Shown here in pieces: positions 6,869-11,616 of a stretch of DNA of 11,616 nucleotides. The position numbers and the translations under genes were made by a program. The first letter of the stretch is position 1. Every line of letters starts with the position of its first letter. The notes below the pieces were generated by a model that had not been told where the DNA came from, searched no databases, and saw nothing but the letters and a program-made list of their open reading frames with translations. The stretch is taken from assembly GCA_039924425.1 (NCBI GenBank), contig JBDTAX010000101.1, positions 1 to 11,616 of the forward strand, written 5' to 3'. Origin of the DNA: GCA-003244245 sp039924425 (GTDB lineage: Bacteria > Actinomycetota > Actinomycetes > Mycobacteriales > Pseudonocardiaceae).

Positions 6869-7354
6869 TCAGCCCGCTTCCTCGGGTCGGTCGATGACGT
6901 CCGGCTCGAGTCCCAGGTAGTTCGCCACTTGCTCGACCAGCACCTCGTGCACGAGATCGGAGAGGTCAACGCCGTCGTGCGCTCGGGTCTCCAGCGGTCG
7001 CCGGTAGAGCACGATTCGGGCTCGGGTCGGCATACCGGCGTGATTCACCCCAGCTGGCACCAGGCGGGCCAGCGGGACGTTGCCGTCCTCCACTACGTCG
7101 CTACCCCAGCTGACCGTGCTCGGATCGCAGTCAGTGATCTCTGGCACCTCGTCGACCGCGACGTCGAGCCCGTCGAGCTCGGCGTGCCAGCGCTCGTCGA
7201 TCGGTTCGAGGGCACCCAGGACGATCGCGTCGAAGCGCTCTGAGCGGCTGCGCGCCGCAGGCAGTGTGGCGGGGAACAGCAACCCCCGGACGCCACGGCC
7301 GCGCCGGTCCCGGCGCGTGCGCAGCCGGAACCGGGCTGACCGGGTGACCGCCAT
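6869..7354 (-). CDS. Small zincin-like metallopeptidase family protein (HExxxEQ)
   Basis: A 161-residue soluble protein of the zincin-like metallopeptidase family (DUF1025 relatives; Rv3259-type). The active-site motif HEVLVEQVANYLGLEPDVID lies at residues 136-155, with His136, Glu137 and Glu141 in the actinobacterial HExxxEQ form rather than the HExxxHH of other branches. The N-terminus is Arg-rich (RRDRRGRGVRG), followed by the usual SERFDAIVLGALEPI. ATG at 7352-7354 is chosen because a TAGACT box sits 6 nt upstream, the spacing of a leaderless transcript, and the protein then starts as homologues do. No signal peptide. Substrate unknown. It is divergent from the DUF3499 gene and convergent with the membrane-protein gene. 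Confidence 0.9.
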   Translation of the reverse strand: MAVTRSARFRLRTRRDRRGRGVRGLLFPATLPAARSRSERFDAIVLGALEPIDERWHAELDGLDVAVDEVPEITDCDPSTVSWGSDVVEDGNVPLARLVPAGVNHAGMPTRARIVLYRRPLETRAHDGVDLSDLVHEVLVEQVANYLGLEPDVIDRPEEAG

Positions 7355-7360
7355 CGACCG

Positions 7361-7366
7361 AGTCTA
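7361..7366 (-). promoter_or_regulatory. -10 box of a leaderless metallopeptidase promoter
   Basis: On the minus strand, TAGACT (TAnnnT) is followed by 6 nt and the ATG of the metallopeptidase gene, the standard actinobacterial leaderless arrangement in which transcription starts at or next to the start codon. No clear -35 is seen. The box lies inside a small dyad, TCTACG-CCAT-CGTAGA (7363-7378). Confidence 0.5.
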
Positions 7367-7376
7367 CGCCATCGTA

Positions 7377-7405
7377 GAGCCCGGGCCATCGATCGAGCCC
7401 GGGCC
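7377..7405. repeat. Spaced 11-bp direct repeat in the divergent intergenic region
   Basis: GAGCCCGGGCC occurs at 7377-7387 and 7395-7405, 18 bp apart centre to centre, with ATCGATC between. Each copy contains the palindrome GCCCGGGC. It sits midway between the two divergent -10 boxes, so it could bind a shared regulator, but GC-rich composition makes chance possible. Confidence 0.55.
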
Positions 7406-7455
7406 GTTGTCGAGACTGTGCCGCGCGCCTACCGCGCTCGGTGGCAGCGACGCGC

Positions 7456-7461
7456 TATGGT
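7456..7461 (+). promoter_or_regulatory. -10 box of a leaderless DUF3499 promoter
   Basis: TATGGT (TAnnnT) is followed by exactly 7 nt and then GTG at 7469, the expected distance for transcription beginning at the start codon. This supports GTG 7469 over ATG 7457, which lies within the box itself. No convincing -35 is visible. Confidence 0.5.
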
Positions 7462-7468
7462 CCCGGCT

Positions 7469-7812
7469 GTGCGCAGCACGCGGCGGTGTTCGAGAACCGG
7501 GTGCATCAACCCGGCGGTTGCCACGCTCACCTTTGCCTACGCCGACTCCACCGCTGTGGTGGGTCCGTTGGCCACGTCCAGTGAGCCGCACTCCTACGAC
7601 TTGTGCGAGCGGCACGCGGTGGGGCTGACCGCCCACGAGGGTGGGACGTCGTGCGGCACGACGGTGATCTCATCGAGCCGGAACCGTCGGTGGACGATCT
7701 CACCGCGCTCGCCGAAGCCGTACGCGAGGCCGGCCGCATGGACCGCCCCCCCACCCCCACCACACCACCCACCCGCCACCTCCGAATCCTCCCCACCCCA
7801 CATCACGACTGA
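7469..7812 (+). pseudogene. DUF3499-family protein gene with an apparent 1-nt frameshift
   Basis: From GTG 7469 the frame gives VRSTRRCSRTGCINPAVATL, then TFAYADSTAVVGPLATSSEP and HSYDLCERHAVGLTA, the conserved core of DUF3499 (Rv3258c-type) with its Cys pairs and CxxH. After LTA the expected continuation PRGWDVVRHDGDLIEPEPSVDDLTALAEAVREAGRMDR is in the -1 frame, up to TGA at 7810-7812. Adding one base in the CCC at 7632-7634 restores a 114-residue protein of normal family length, ending in a Pro/Thr/His-rich tail. So either one C was lost in the organism, or a base was missed in sequencing. Unshifted, the first frame has no stop and runs into manB. Role of the family is unknown; the cysteines suggest metal binding. 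Confidence 0.8.
7746..7799. other. C-rich tract (G-run-rich on the minus strand) in the DUF3499 tail
   Basis: A C7 run, a C5 run and repeated CCC/CCCC tracts in about 54 bp encode the PPTPTTPPTRH tail of DUF3499. The complementary strand has G-runs (GGGTGGGTGG...TGGGGGTGGGG) with mostly short loops, which is G-quadruplex potential. It also makes a slippage- or sequencing-error-prone stretch close to the frameshift. Function not shown. Confidence 0.4.
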
Positions 7813-7819
7813 CCGCATC

Positions 7820-7871
7820 CAGCGGGCTCAGCGGGGCATAGACGGGTCGGATAACCCCGCTGAGCCCGCTG
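7820..7871 (+). terminator. 17-bp perfect-stem hairpin after DUF3499, likely terminator or processing element
   Basis: Arms 7820-7836 and 7855-7871 are perfect reverse complements (CAGCGGGCTCAGCGGGG on the left) around an 18-nt loop. The hairpin begins 8 nt after the restored DUF3499 stop and ends 45 nt before manB, as expected for a transcription terminator in a GC-rich actinomycete, where T-tracts are often absent. None is present here. The symmetry would work on either strand. Confidence 0.6.
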
Positions 7872-7887
7872 AATGTCCGGTTGCGGA

Positions 7888-7893
7888 TAGGGT
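7888..7893 (+). promoter_or_regulatory. Candidate -10 box for manB
   Basis: TAGGGT (TAnnnT) follows the hairpin. A start near 7900 would give a leader of about 16 nt containing GTGGAGCGGAG, a usable ribosome-binding site before GTG 7916. No -35 match is evident, so this rests only on the -10 and its position. Confidence 0.3.
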
Positions 7894-7915
7894 TGGGTGG
7901 TGGAGCGGAGTGGGT

Positions 7916-9286
7916 GTGGTTGATCTTTCGGCGGTTTTTAAGGCTTACGACATCCGGGGTGTCGTCGGGGAGCAGCTGGCCGCTGCGGTGGTGCGCGATG
8001 TCGGCGCCGCTTTTGCGGACTTCGTGGGGGGCGCCGACGGTTCGACCGGCCCGCGGACGGTGATCGTCGGGTACGACATGCGGGAATCCTCGCCCGGCTT
8101 GGCCGCCGCCTTCGCCAGTGGTGTGACGGGCCGCGGCCTCGACGTCATCTCGATCGGCTTGGCCAGCACCGACATGCTCTACTTCGCCTCCGGGCGGCTC
8201 GGGTTGCCGGGTGCGATGTTCACCGCAAGCCACAATCCAGCCCGCTACAACGGCATCAAGCTCTGTCGGGCCGGTGCCGCTCCGGTTGGCCAGGACAGCG
8301 GGCTGGCGGAGATCCGAGTCGCTGTTGAGCGTGGCATCGGAGCTGGACCGGGCGGTGGCGTGGTCACCGAGCGGAACATGCTCACCGACTACGCGAGCTA
8401 CCTGCGCTCGCTGGTGGACTTGGCGGGGATCCGGCCGTTGCGGGTCGTGGTGGATGCCGGCAACGGGATGGGTGGCTACACCGTGCCCGCGGTGGTCGAA
8501 GGTCTGCCCCTGCACGTCATTCCGCTGTACTTCGAGCTGGACGGGACTTTCCCGAATCATGAGGCCAACCCGCTGGATCCGGCGAACCTGGTGGACCTGC
8601 AGGCCGCCGTGCGCGAGCATGACGCCGATCTGGGACTGGCCTTGGACGGCGACGCCGACCGCTGCTTCGTGATCGACGAGCGCGGCGATCCGGTGAGCCC
8701 CAGCGCGGTCACCGCGTTGGTCGCCACCCGGGAGCTGGCCACCGAGCCTGGTGCCTCGGTGATCTACAACTTGATCACTTCGCAGGCTGTGCCGGAGATC
8801 GTCACCGAGCATGGCGGGCGGCCGGTACGCACCCGGGTCGGCCACTCGTTCATCAAGCAGCGGATGGCGGCAACCGGAGCGATCTTCGGCGGTGAGCATT
8901 CCGCGCATTACTATTTCCGTAGTTTCTGGTGCGCCGACTCGGGGATGCTCGCCGCGCTGCACGTGCTGGCCGCACTCGGTGGCCAGCAACGCCCAGCCTC
9001 GGCGCTGCTGGCGCAGTTCAGCCGCTACGCGGCGTCTGGTGAGATCAACTCCACGGTCGCCGACCAACGGGGCAGGATGGCGGCGGTGCGGGCGCGGTTC
9101 GCCGGGCGGGAGGCTGTCGAGCTCGACGAGCTTGACGGTCTCACCGTGCGGTGCCCCGACGGGTCGTGGTTCAACCTGCGCCCGTCGAACACTGAGCCGC
9201 TGCTGCGCCTGAACGTCGAGGCGCGCGACGCCGCGGCGGTTGAGGCATTGCGCGACGAGGTGCTGGCGCTGGTGCGCGGTACCTGA
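7916..9286 (+). CDS. manB: Phosphomannomutase/phosphoglucomutase ManB
   Basis: ManB interconverts mannose-6-P and mannose-1-P, feeding GDP-mannose synthesis for glycolipids and protein mannosylation. The 456-residue protein has the alpha-D-phosphohexomutase layout. FKAYDIRG is at the N-terminus. TASHNPARYNGIK carries the phosphorylated Ser105, DGDADRC the Mg2+ ligands (Asp244, 246, 248), GGEHSAHYY at 325-333 the sugar-specificity loop, and RPSNTEPLLRL at 422-432 the phosphate site. All catalytic residues are intact, and it is close to the M. tuberculosis Rv3257c protein in length and motifs. GTG 7916 is preferred for its GCGGAG upstream; GTG 7910 is two codons earlier and possible. The frame is continuous upstream to DUF3499 because that gene is shifted, so an automated call may merge them. 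First gene of the manB-Trm112-TobH-manA operon. Confidence 0.96.
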   Translation: MVDLSAVFKAYDIRGVVGEQLAAAVVRDVGAAFADFVGGADGSTGPRTVIVGYDMRESSPGLAAAFASGVTGRGLDVISIGLASTDMLYFASGRLGLPGAMFTASHNPARYNGIKLCRAGAAPVGQDSGLAEIRVAVERGIGAGPGGGVVTERNMLTDYASYLRSLVDLAGIRPLRVVVDAGNGMGGYTVPAVVEGLPLHVIPLYFELDGTFPNHEANPLDPANLVDLQAAVREHDADLGLALDGDADRCFVIDERGDPVSPSAVTALVATRELATEPGASVIYNLITSQAVPEIVTEHGGRPVRTRVGHSFIKQRMAATGAIFGGEHSAHYYFRSFWCADSGMLAALHVLAALGGQQRPASALLAQFSRYAASGEINSTVADQRGRMAAVRARFAGREAVELDELDGLTVRCPDGSWFNLRPSNTEPLLRLNVEARDAAAVEALRDEVLALVRGT

Positions 9287-9314
9287 GAAGCCTGAGGAAG
9301 AGGAGGACGGGACG

Positions 9315-9542
9315 ATGGCCCTGGAGCTGGACGCCGCGCTGCGGGAGATCTTGGCCTGTCCGTGTCCGGCGCATGCCACGCTGCGCAGCGGCACCGCCGT
9401 TGATCCCGAGGCTGCCGCGCTGACCTGCACGGTGTGCGGGCGCAGCTTCCCGGTGATCGATGGCATCCCGGTGCTGCTGCTGGACGAGGCCCTGCCCGGC
9501 ACCGGGCCGCACCCCGACGGCAGTGGGTTGGGCGCGGAGTGA
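9315..9542 (+). CDS. Trm112-like zinc-ribbon protein
   Basis: A 75-residue protein of the Trm112 family (Rv3256-region small ORF type). In eukaryotes and archaea Trm112 activates methyltransferases; the bacterial partners are largely unknown. Seen here are ILACPCPAH with Cys15 and Cys17, LTCTVCGRSFPV with Cys38 and Cys41, and the family signature IDGIPVLLLDEA at 49-60. ATG at 9315 is chosen because AGGAGG lies 8 nt upstream at 9301-9306. A longer in-frame start at 9240 would lie inside manB and adds a non-homologous, acidic stretch. It lies 28 nt after manB, and its stop overlaps the next gene's start by 4 nt. Confidence 0.92.
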   Translation: MALELDAALREILACPCPAHATLRSGTAVDPEAAALTCTVCGRSFPVIDGIPVLLLDEALPGTGPHPDGSGLGAE

Positions 9543-10699
9543 CCCGACCCGACCGCGGTCACCTTCCCGCCAGTCTGGGTGACAGCGCTGACGTGCTCGA
9601 TGACCCCGGGCTCCTGGAAGCCACCGACACCGGTGGGTTGCTCCGCGCCGCGGCGAGTGCTGGCGCTCAAGTGCGCTCCACGGCCTCGGCCGCGCGGGAG
9701 GCGGGCCTGCTCCGGCTGGCCGGGGAACGCCCACGGGCGCTGGTGCTGCTGACCCGGCCGGGTGCGGCGTTGGCCGCCGCACCGCTGCTGCTCGCCCTGC
9801 TCGGAGCGTCCTGCCCGGTCCCGGTGGTGTCGGCACGGGCGGTCCCGCTGTGGGTGGGCGCGCTGGATGTGGTGCTGGCCGACACCACCGATCCTGGGGA
9901 TCGAGAGCTTGCGGCGGGGCTCGACCGCGCGGTCCGTCGAGGAGCTCAGGTGGTGCTCACCGCGCCCGCCGAGGGCCCGGTGGCGGCCGCGGTCGCGGGT
10001 CGAGCGGTGCTGGTGGTGCCCCGGATCGAGGTGGCACCGGGGCTGACGCTGCCGCGCGCCCTGACCGCCGGTCTGGTGCTGCTGGACACTCTGGGCTTGC
10101 TGGCCACCGACATCGAGGCGCTGGCCGGCGAGCTGGACCGGGAAGCCGAGCGTGATCACGTCGCCCATGAGTCGTTGGTCAACCCCGCCAAGTCCTTGGC
10201 GTTGCGGCTGACCGCGCGAACCCCGTTGCTGTGGGGCACCGACCCAGTGGCCACCGCTGTGGCCGGGCACTGCGCCGGGGCGCTCGCCGCGCACGCGGGG
10301 GTGGTGGCGCATGCCGCGGGATTCCTTGCGGCGGCGGCGCTGCCGGTGCTGCGTCAGGAGGCAACCCGCGCTGGTGGGGCCGCCGACGTCTTTGCTGACC
10401 CCTTCGACGATGTGGCACCGCGCGGTGGTGTACCGGCGCTGCGGCCGGTGCTGCTCGGTGTGCTCGGCGATCCCCGCGACGAGCCGGAGCGCGCCGCGGC
10501 GTTGGAGGCGTTGCCCAATGCTGATGTGGTGACCGTCGATGAGGAGCTGATGGTGCGCCAGAGCGAGCCGGGTGCCGCCGCGTGCGCCGCGGCGGTGCTG
10601 GCCCTACGGTTCGACTTCGCCGCGCTGTACCTCGGACTGAGTCGTGGCGTGTTGGGCGGCCCGGGCTGGCTCGGCTCGGCTGGGCCGGCCATCGGATGA
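9539..10699 (+). CDS. TobH-like / SIS-domain protein (sugar-phosphate isomerase-related)
   Basis: A 386-residue cytosolic protein matching the TobH/Rv3256c family, always found between manB and manA in actinobacteria. The C-terminal half (from about residue 210) has VNPAKSLALRLTARTPLLWG, then ATAVAGHCAGALAAHAGVVA. These resemble the C-terminal half of bifunctional phosphoglucose/phosphomannose isomerases with SIS folds. The N-terminal half is Ala/Leu/Val-rich and also consistent with a SIS fold (VLLTRPGAALAAAPLLLALLG). GTG 9539 is preferred: it overlaps the Trm112 stop (GTGA), and the long in-frame extension from 9434 would overlap that whole 3' end. Position implies a role in mannose-phosphate metabolism, possibly as an isomerase or regulator. 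Activity is not proven, and I cannot confirm a catalytic residue. Confidence 0.88.
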   Translation: MTRPDRGHLPASLGDSADVLDDPGLLEATDTGGLLRAAASAGAQVRSTASAAREAGLLRLAGERPRALVLLTRPGAALAAAPLLLALLGASCPVPVVSARAVPLWVGALDVVLADTTDPGDRELAAGLDRAVRRGAQVVLTAPAEGPVAAAVAGRAVLVVPRIEVAPGLTLPRALTAGLVLLDTLGLLATDIEALAGELDREAERDHVAHESLVNPAKSLALRLTARTPLLWGTDPVATAVAGHCAGALAAHAGVVAHAAGFLAAAALPVLRQEATRAGGAADVFADPFDDVAPRGGVPALRPVLLGVLGDPRDEPERAAALEALPNADVVTVDEELMVRQSEPGAAACAAAVLALRFDFAALYLGLSRGVLGGPGWLGSAGPAIG

Positions 10700-10716
10700 A
10701 CCCGGCCATCGGATGA
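10685..10716 (+). repeat. 15-bp direct repeat spanning the TobH stop codon
   Basis: CCGGCCATCGGATGA is present at 10685-10699, where its TGA is the stop of the TobH-like gene, and again at 10702-10716, a 17-bp period. Probably a slippage duplication of the gene's 3' end. It sits in the 42-nt gap before manA. Confidence 0.85.
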
Positions 10717-10741
10717 CTGACCCTGTGGTGAGGGAGGGATA

Positions 10742-11616
10742 GTGGAGTTGTTGCGCAACGCGGTGCGGCCTTACGCGTGGGGATCCCGGACCGCGATCGC
10801 GGAGCTGCTCGGTGGCCCGGTCCCGGCCCCACACCCGCAGGCGGAGTTGTGGCTCGGCGCGCACCCGGCGGCACCGTCGGTGCTGCTGCACGCCGACGGT
10901 GCCCAGACCTCCTTGCTGGACGCTCTGCGCGCCGACCCGGATCGCCACCTCGGGACCCACTGCGCACAGCGCTGGGGCGGTCACTTACCGTTCCTACTCA
11001 AGGTGCTCGCCGCCGAGGAGCCGCTGAGCCTGCAGGCCCACCCGTCCGCCGCGCAGGCCGCCGAGGGATTCGCCCGGGAAGAAGCGCGAGGAATCCCCCG
11101 GGACGCCCCGGAACGCAACTACTCCGACCCCAGCCACAAACCTGAGCTGATCTGCGCGCTCACCGAGCTCCACGCGCTGGCCGGTTTCCGCGATCCATCG
11201 CGCACCGTTGAGTTGCTCGCCGCGCTGAACGTGCCGGCACTGGAGCCCTACCGCACGATGCTCGCGGCCGAGCCGAATGCCGACGGGCTGCGCACCTTGT
11301 TCACCACCTGGATCACGATGCCCGAACCAGTGGTGAAAGCTGTGCTGCCCTGCACCTTGGATGCCTGCGTTGCGCTGCTGCGCCGTGACGGAGTTCCCGG
11401 CGATTTTGAGCACCTTCGCGGTAGCGATTTTCGACACCTTCGCGGCAGCGACTTTAGACACCCTCGCGGTAGCGATTATCGACAAGAATGCCGGGTTTTT
11501 CTGGAGCTGGCCGAGACGTATCCCGGCGACGTCGGGGTGCTGGCGGCTTTGCTGCTCAACCACGTCGTGCTGGCGTCGGGAGACGCGATGTACCTCCCAG
11601 CCGGCAACCTGCACAG
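10742..11616 (+). CDS. manA: Mannose-6-phosphate isomerase, class I (3' end cut by window edge)
   Basis: ManA, a zinc enzyme, interconverts fructose-6-P and mannose-6-P, the entry to GDP-mannose. From GTG 10742 the frame (VELLRNAVRPYAWGSRTAIAEL) is open to the edge for 291 complete codons. It shows AELWLGAHPAAPS, LPFLLKVLAAEEPLSLQAHPS with zinc ligands Gln98 and His100, YSDPSHKPEL with Glu135, LAGFRDP, YPGDVGVLAALLLNHV and MYLPAGNLH, whose His291 is the fourth zinc ligand at the edge. A purine-rich GAGGGAGGGA precedes the start. Between LLRRDGVPG and the FLELAETYPGDVG region lies an unusual repeat-encoded insertion, about 28 residues of (S/G)DF-R-H-L-RG octapeptides, absent from the family as I know it. 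It keeps the frame, so the enzyme could be intact. Last gene seen of the man operon. Confidence 0.95.
   Translation, partial: MELLRNAVRPYAWGSRTAIAELLGGPVPAPHPQAELWLGAHPAAPSVLLHADGAQTSLLDALRADPDRHLGTHCAQRWGGHLPFLLKVLAAEEPLSLQAHPSAAQAAEGFAREEARGIPRDAPERNYSDPSHKPELICALTELHALAGFRDPSRTVELLAALNVPALEPYRTMLAAEPNADGLRTLFTTWITMPEPVVKAVLPCTLDACVALLRRDGVPGDFEHLRGSDFRHLRGSDFRHPRGSDYRQECRVFLELAETYPGDVGVLAALLLNHVVLASGDAMYLPAGNLH
11400..11484 (+). repeat. 24-bp tandem repeat array, about 3.5 copies, within manA
   Basis: Units start at 11400, 11424, 11448 and 11472 (last partial). The unit reads close to GCGATTTTCGACACC followed by TTCGCGGTA. Differences between copies are few, for example TTTTGAG/TTTTCGA/CTTTAGA and CTTCG/CCTCG. 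Because 24 is a multiple of three, it encodes repeats of about SDFRHLRG without a stop. It is more AT-rich than the surrounding gene. Each unit junction holds the small dyad TCGC-GGTA-GCGA (mutated in places). No spacers, so it is not CRISPR. Confidence 0.88.

Noticed and set aside
9434..9538. Longer start for the TobH-like gene
   Set aside because: It would overlap nearly half of the Trm112-like gene and adds an Arg/Pro-rich out-of-frame translation of that gene.
7700..10312. 870-codon open frame on the minus strand
   Set aside because: It lies antisense to manB, the Trm112-like gene and most of the TobH-like gene, is full of Arg/Gly/His/Gln typical of GC-rich shadow frames, and matches no family I recognise.
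10713..10742. Nine-codon ORF (MTDPVVREG) whose TAG overlaps the manA GTG
   Set aside because: It has no ribosome-binding site of its own and lies in the duplicated segment; probably chance.
11400..11484. CRISPR-like array
   Set aside because: Units are directly adjacent with no spacers, the unit is in frame with manA, and there are no cas genes.
10994..11614. Minus-strand frame with repeated (A)TAKVSKIA peptides
   Set aside because: The repeated peptide is only the reverse reading of the 24-bp array in manA; the rest is antisense to a well-conserved enzyme.

Overview
The window is very GC-rich, with GTG starts, short intergenic gaps, leaderless-type promoters and a WhiB-family gene, so it comes from a filamentous or related actinomycete. 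Gene content and order (F420 genes, whiB, a metallopeptidase, DUF3499, manB, a Trm112-like gene, a TobH-like gene, manA) match the conserved actinobacterial core region equivalent to M. tuberculosis Rv3255c-Rv3262. The protein sequences look most like Pseudonocardiales to me, but this genus-level guess is only an inference.

The left third (1-4057) is one tight minus-strand operon. It runs M50-type membrane protease, YihY/BrkB-family membrane protein, fbiA, fbiB, with gaps of 2 and 5 nt and a 7-nt overlap. FbiA and FbiB carry out the late steps of coenzyme F420 synthesis. fbiB runs off the left edge and lacks only its last few residues. A divergent control region (4058-4289) follows. It holds a 12-bp palindrome, a 21-bp-stem hairpin, a candidate promoter overlapped by a perfect 7+7 inverted repeat, and a well-translated-looking 9-codon upstream ORF. 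It leads into whiB, a developmental or cell-division regulator with an Fe-S cluster.

The middle (4732-7354) has a 707-residue polytopic membrane protein that resembles the C-terminal membrane half of the large GT2 glycosyltransferases normally found beside whiB, but has no catalytic GT2 domain. It converges on a small HExxxEQ metallopeptidase gene. That gene diverges from a DUF3499 gene, and both start codons sit 6-7 nt after a TAnnnT box. The DUF3499 gene carries an apparent 1-nt deletion and is followed by a 17-bp perfect hairpin.

The right third (7916-11616) is a mannose-metabolism operon on the plus strand: manB (phosphomannomutase), a Trm112-like zinc-ribbon protein, a TobH/SIS-like protein, and manA (mannose-6-phosphate isomerase, cut by the right edge). 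Together manA and manB connect fructose-6-P with mannose-1-P, the precursor of GDP-mannose. The manA gene contains an unusual in-frame array of 24-bp tandem repeats.

I see no prophage, defence system, CRISPR array, insertion sequence, tRNA or rRNA. The unusual content is local: the repeat array in manA, the catalytic-domain-less GT2 relative, the DUF3499 frameshift, and the structured whiB control region.
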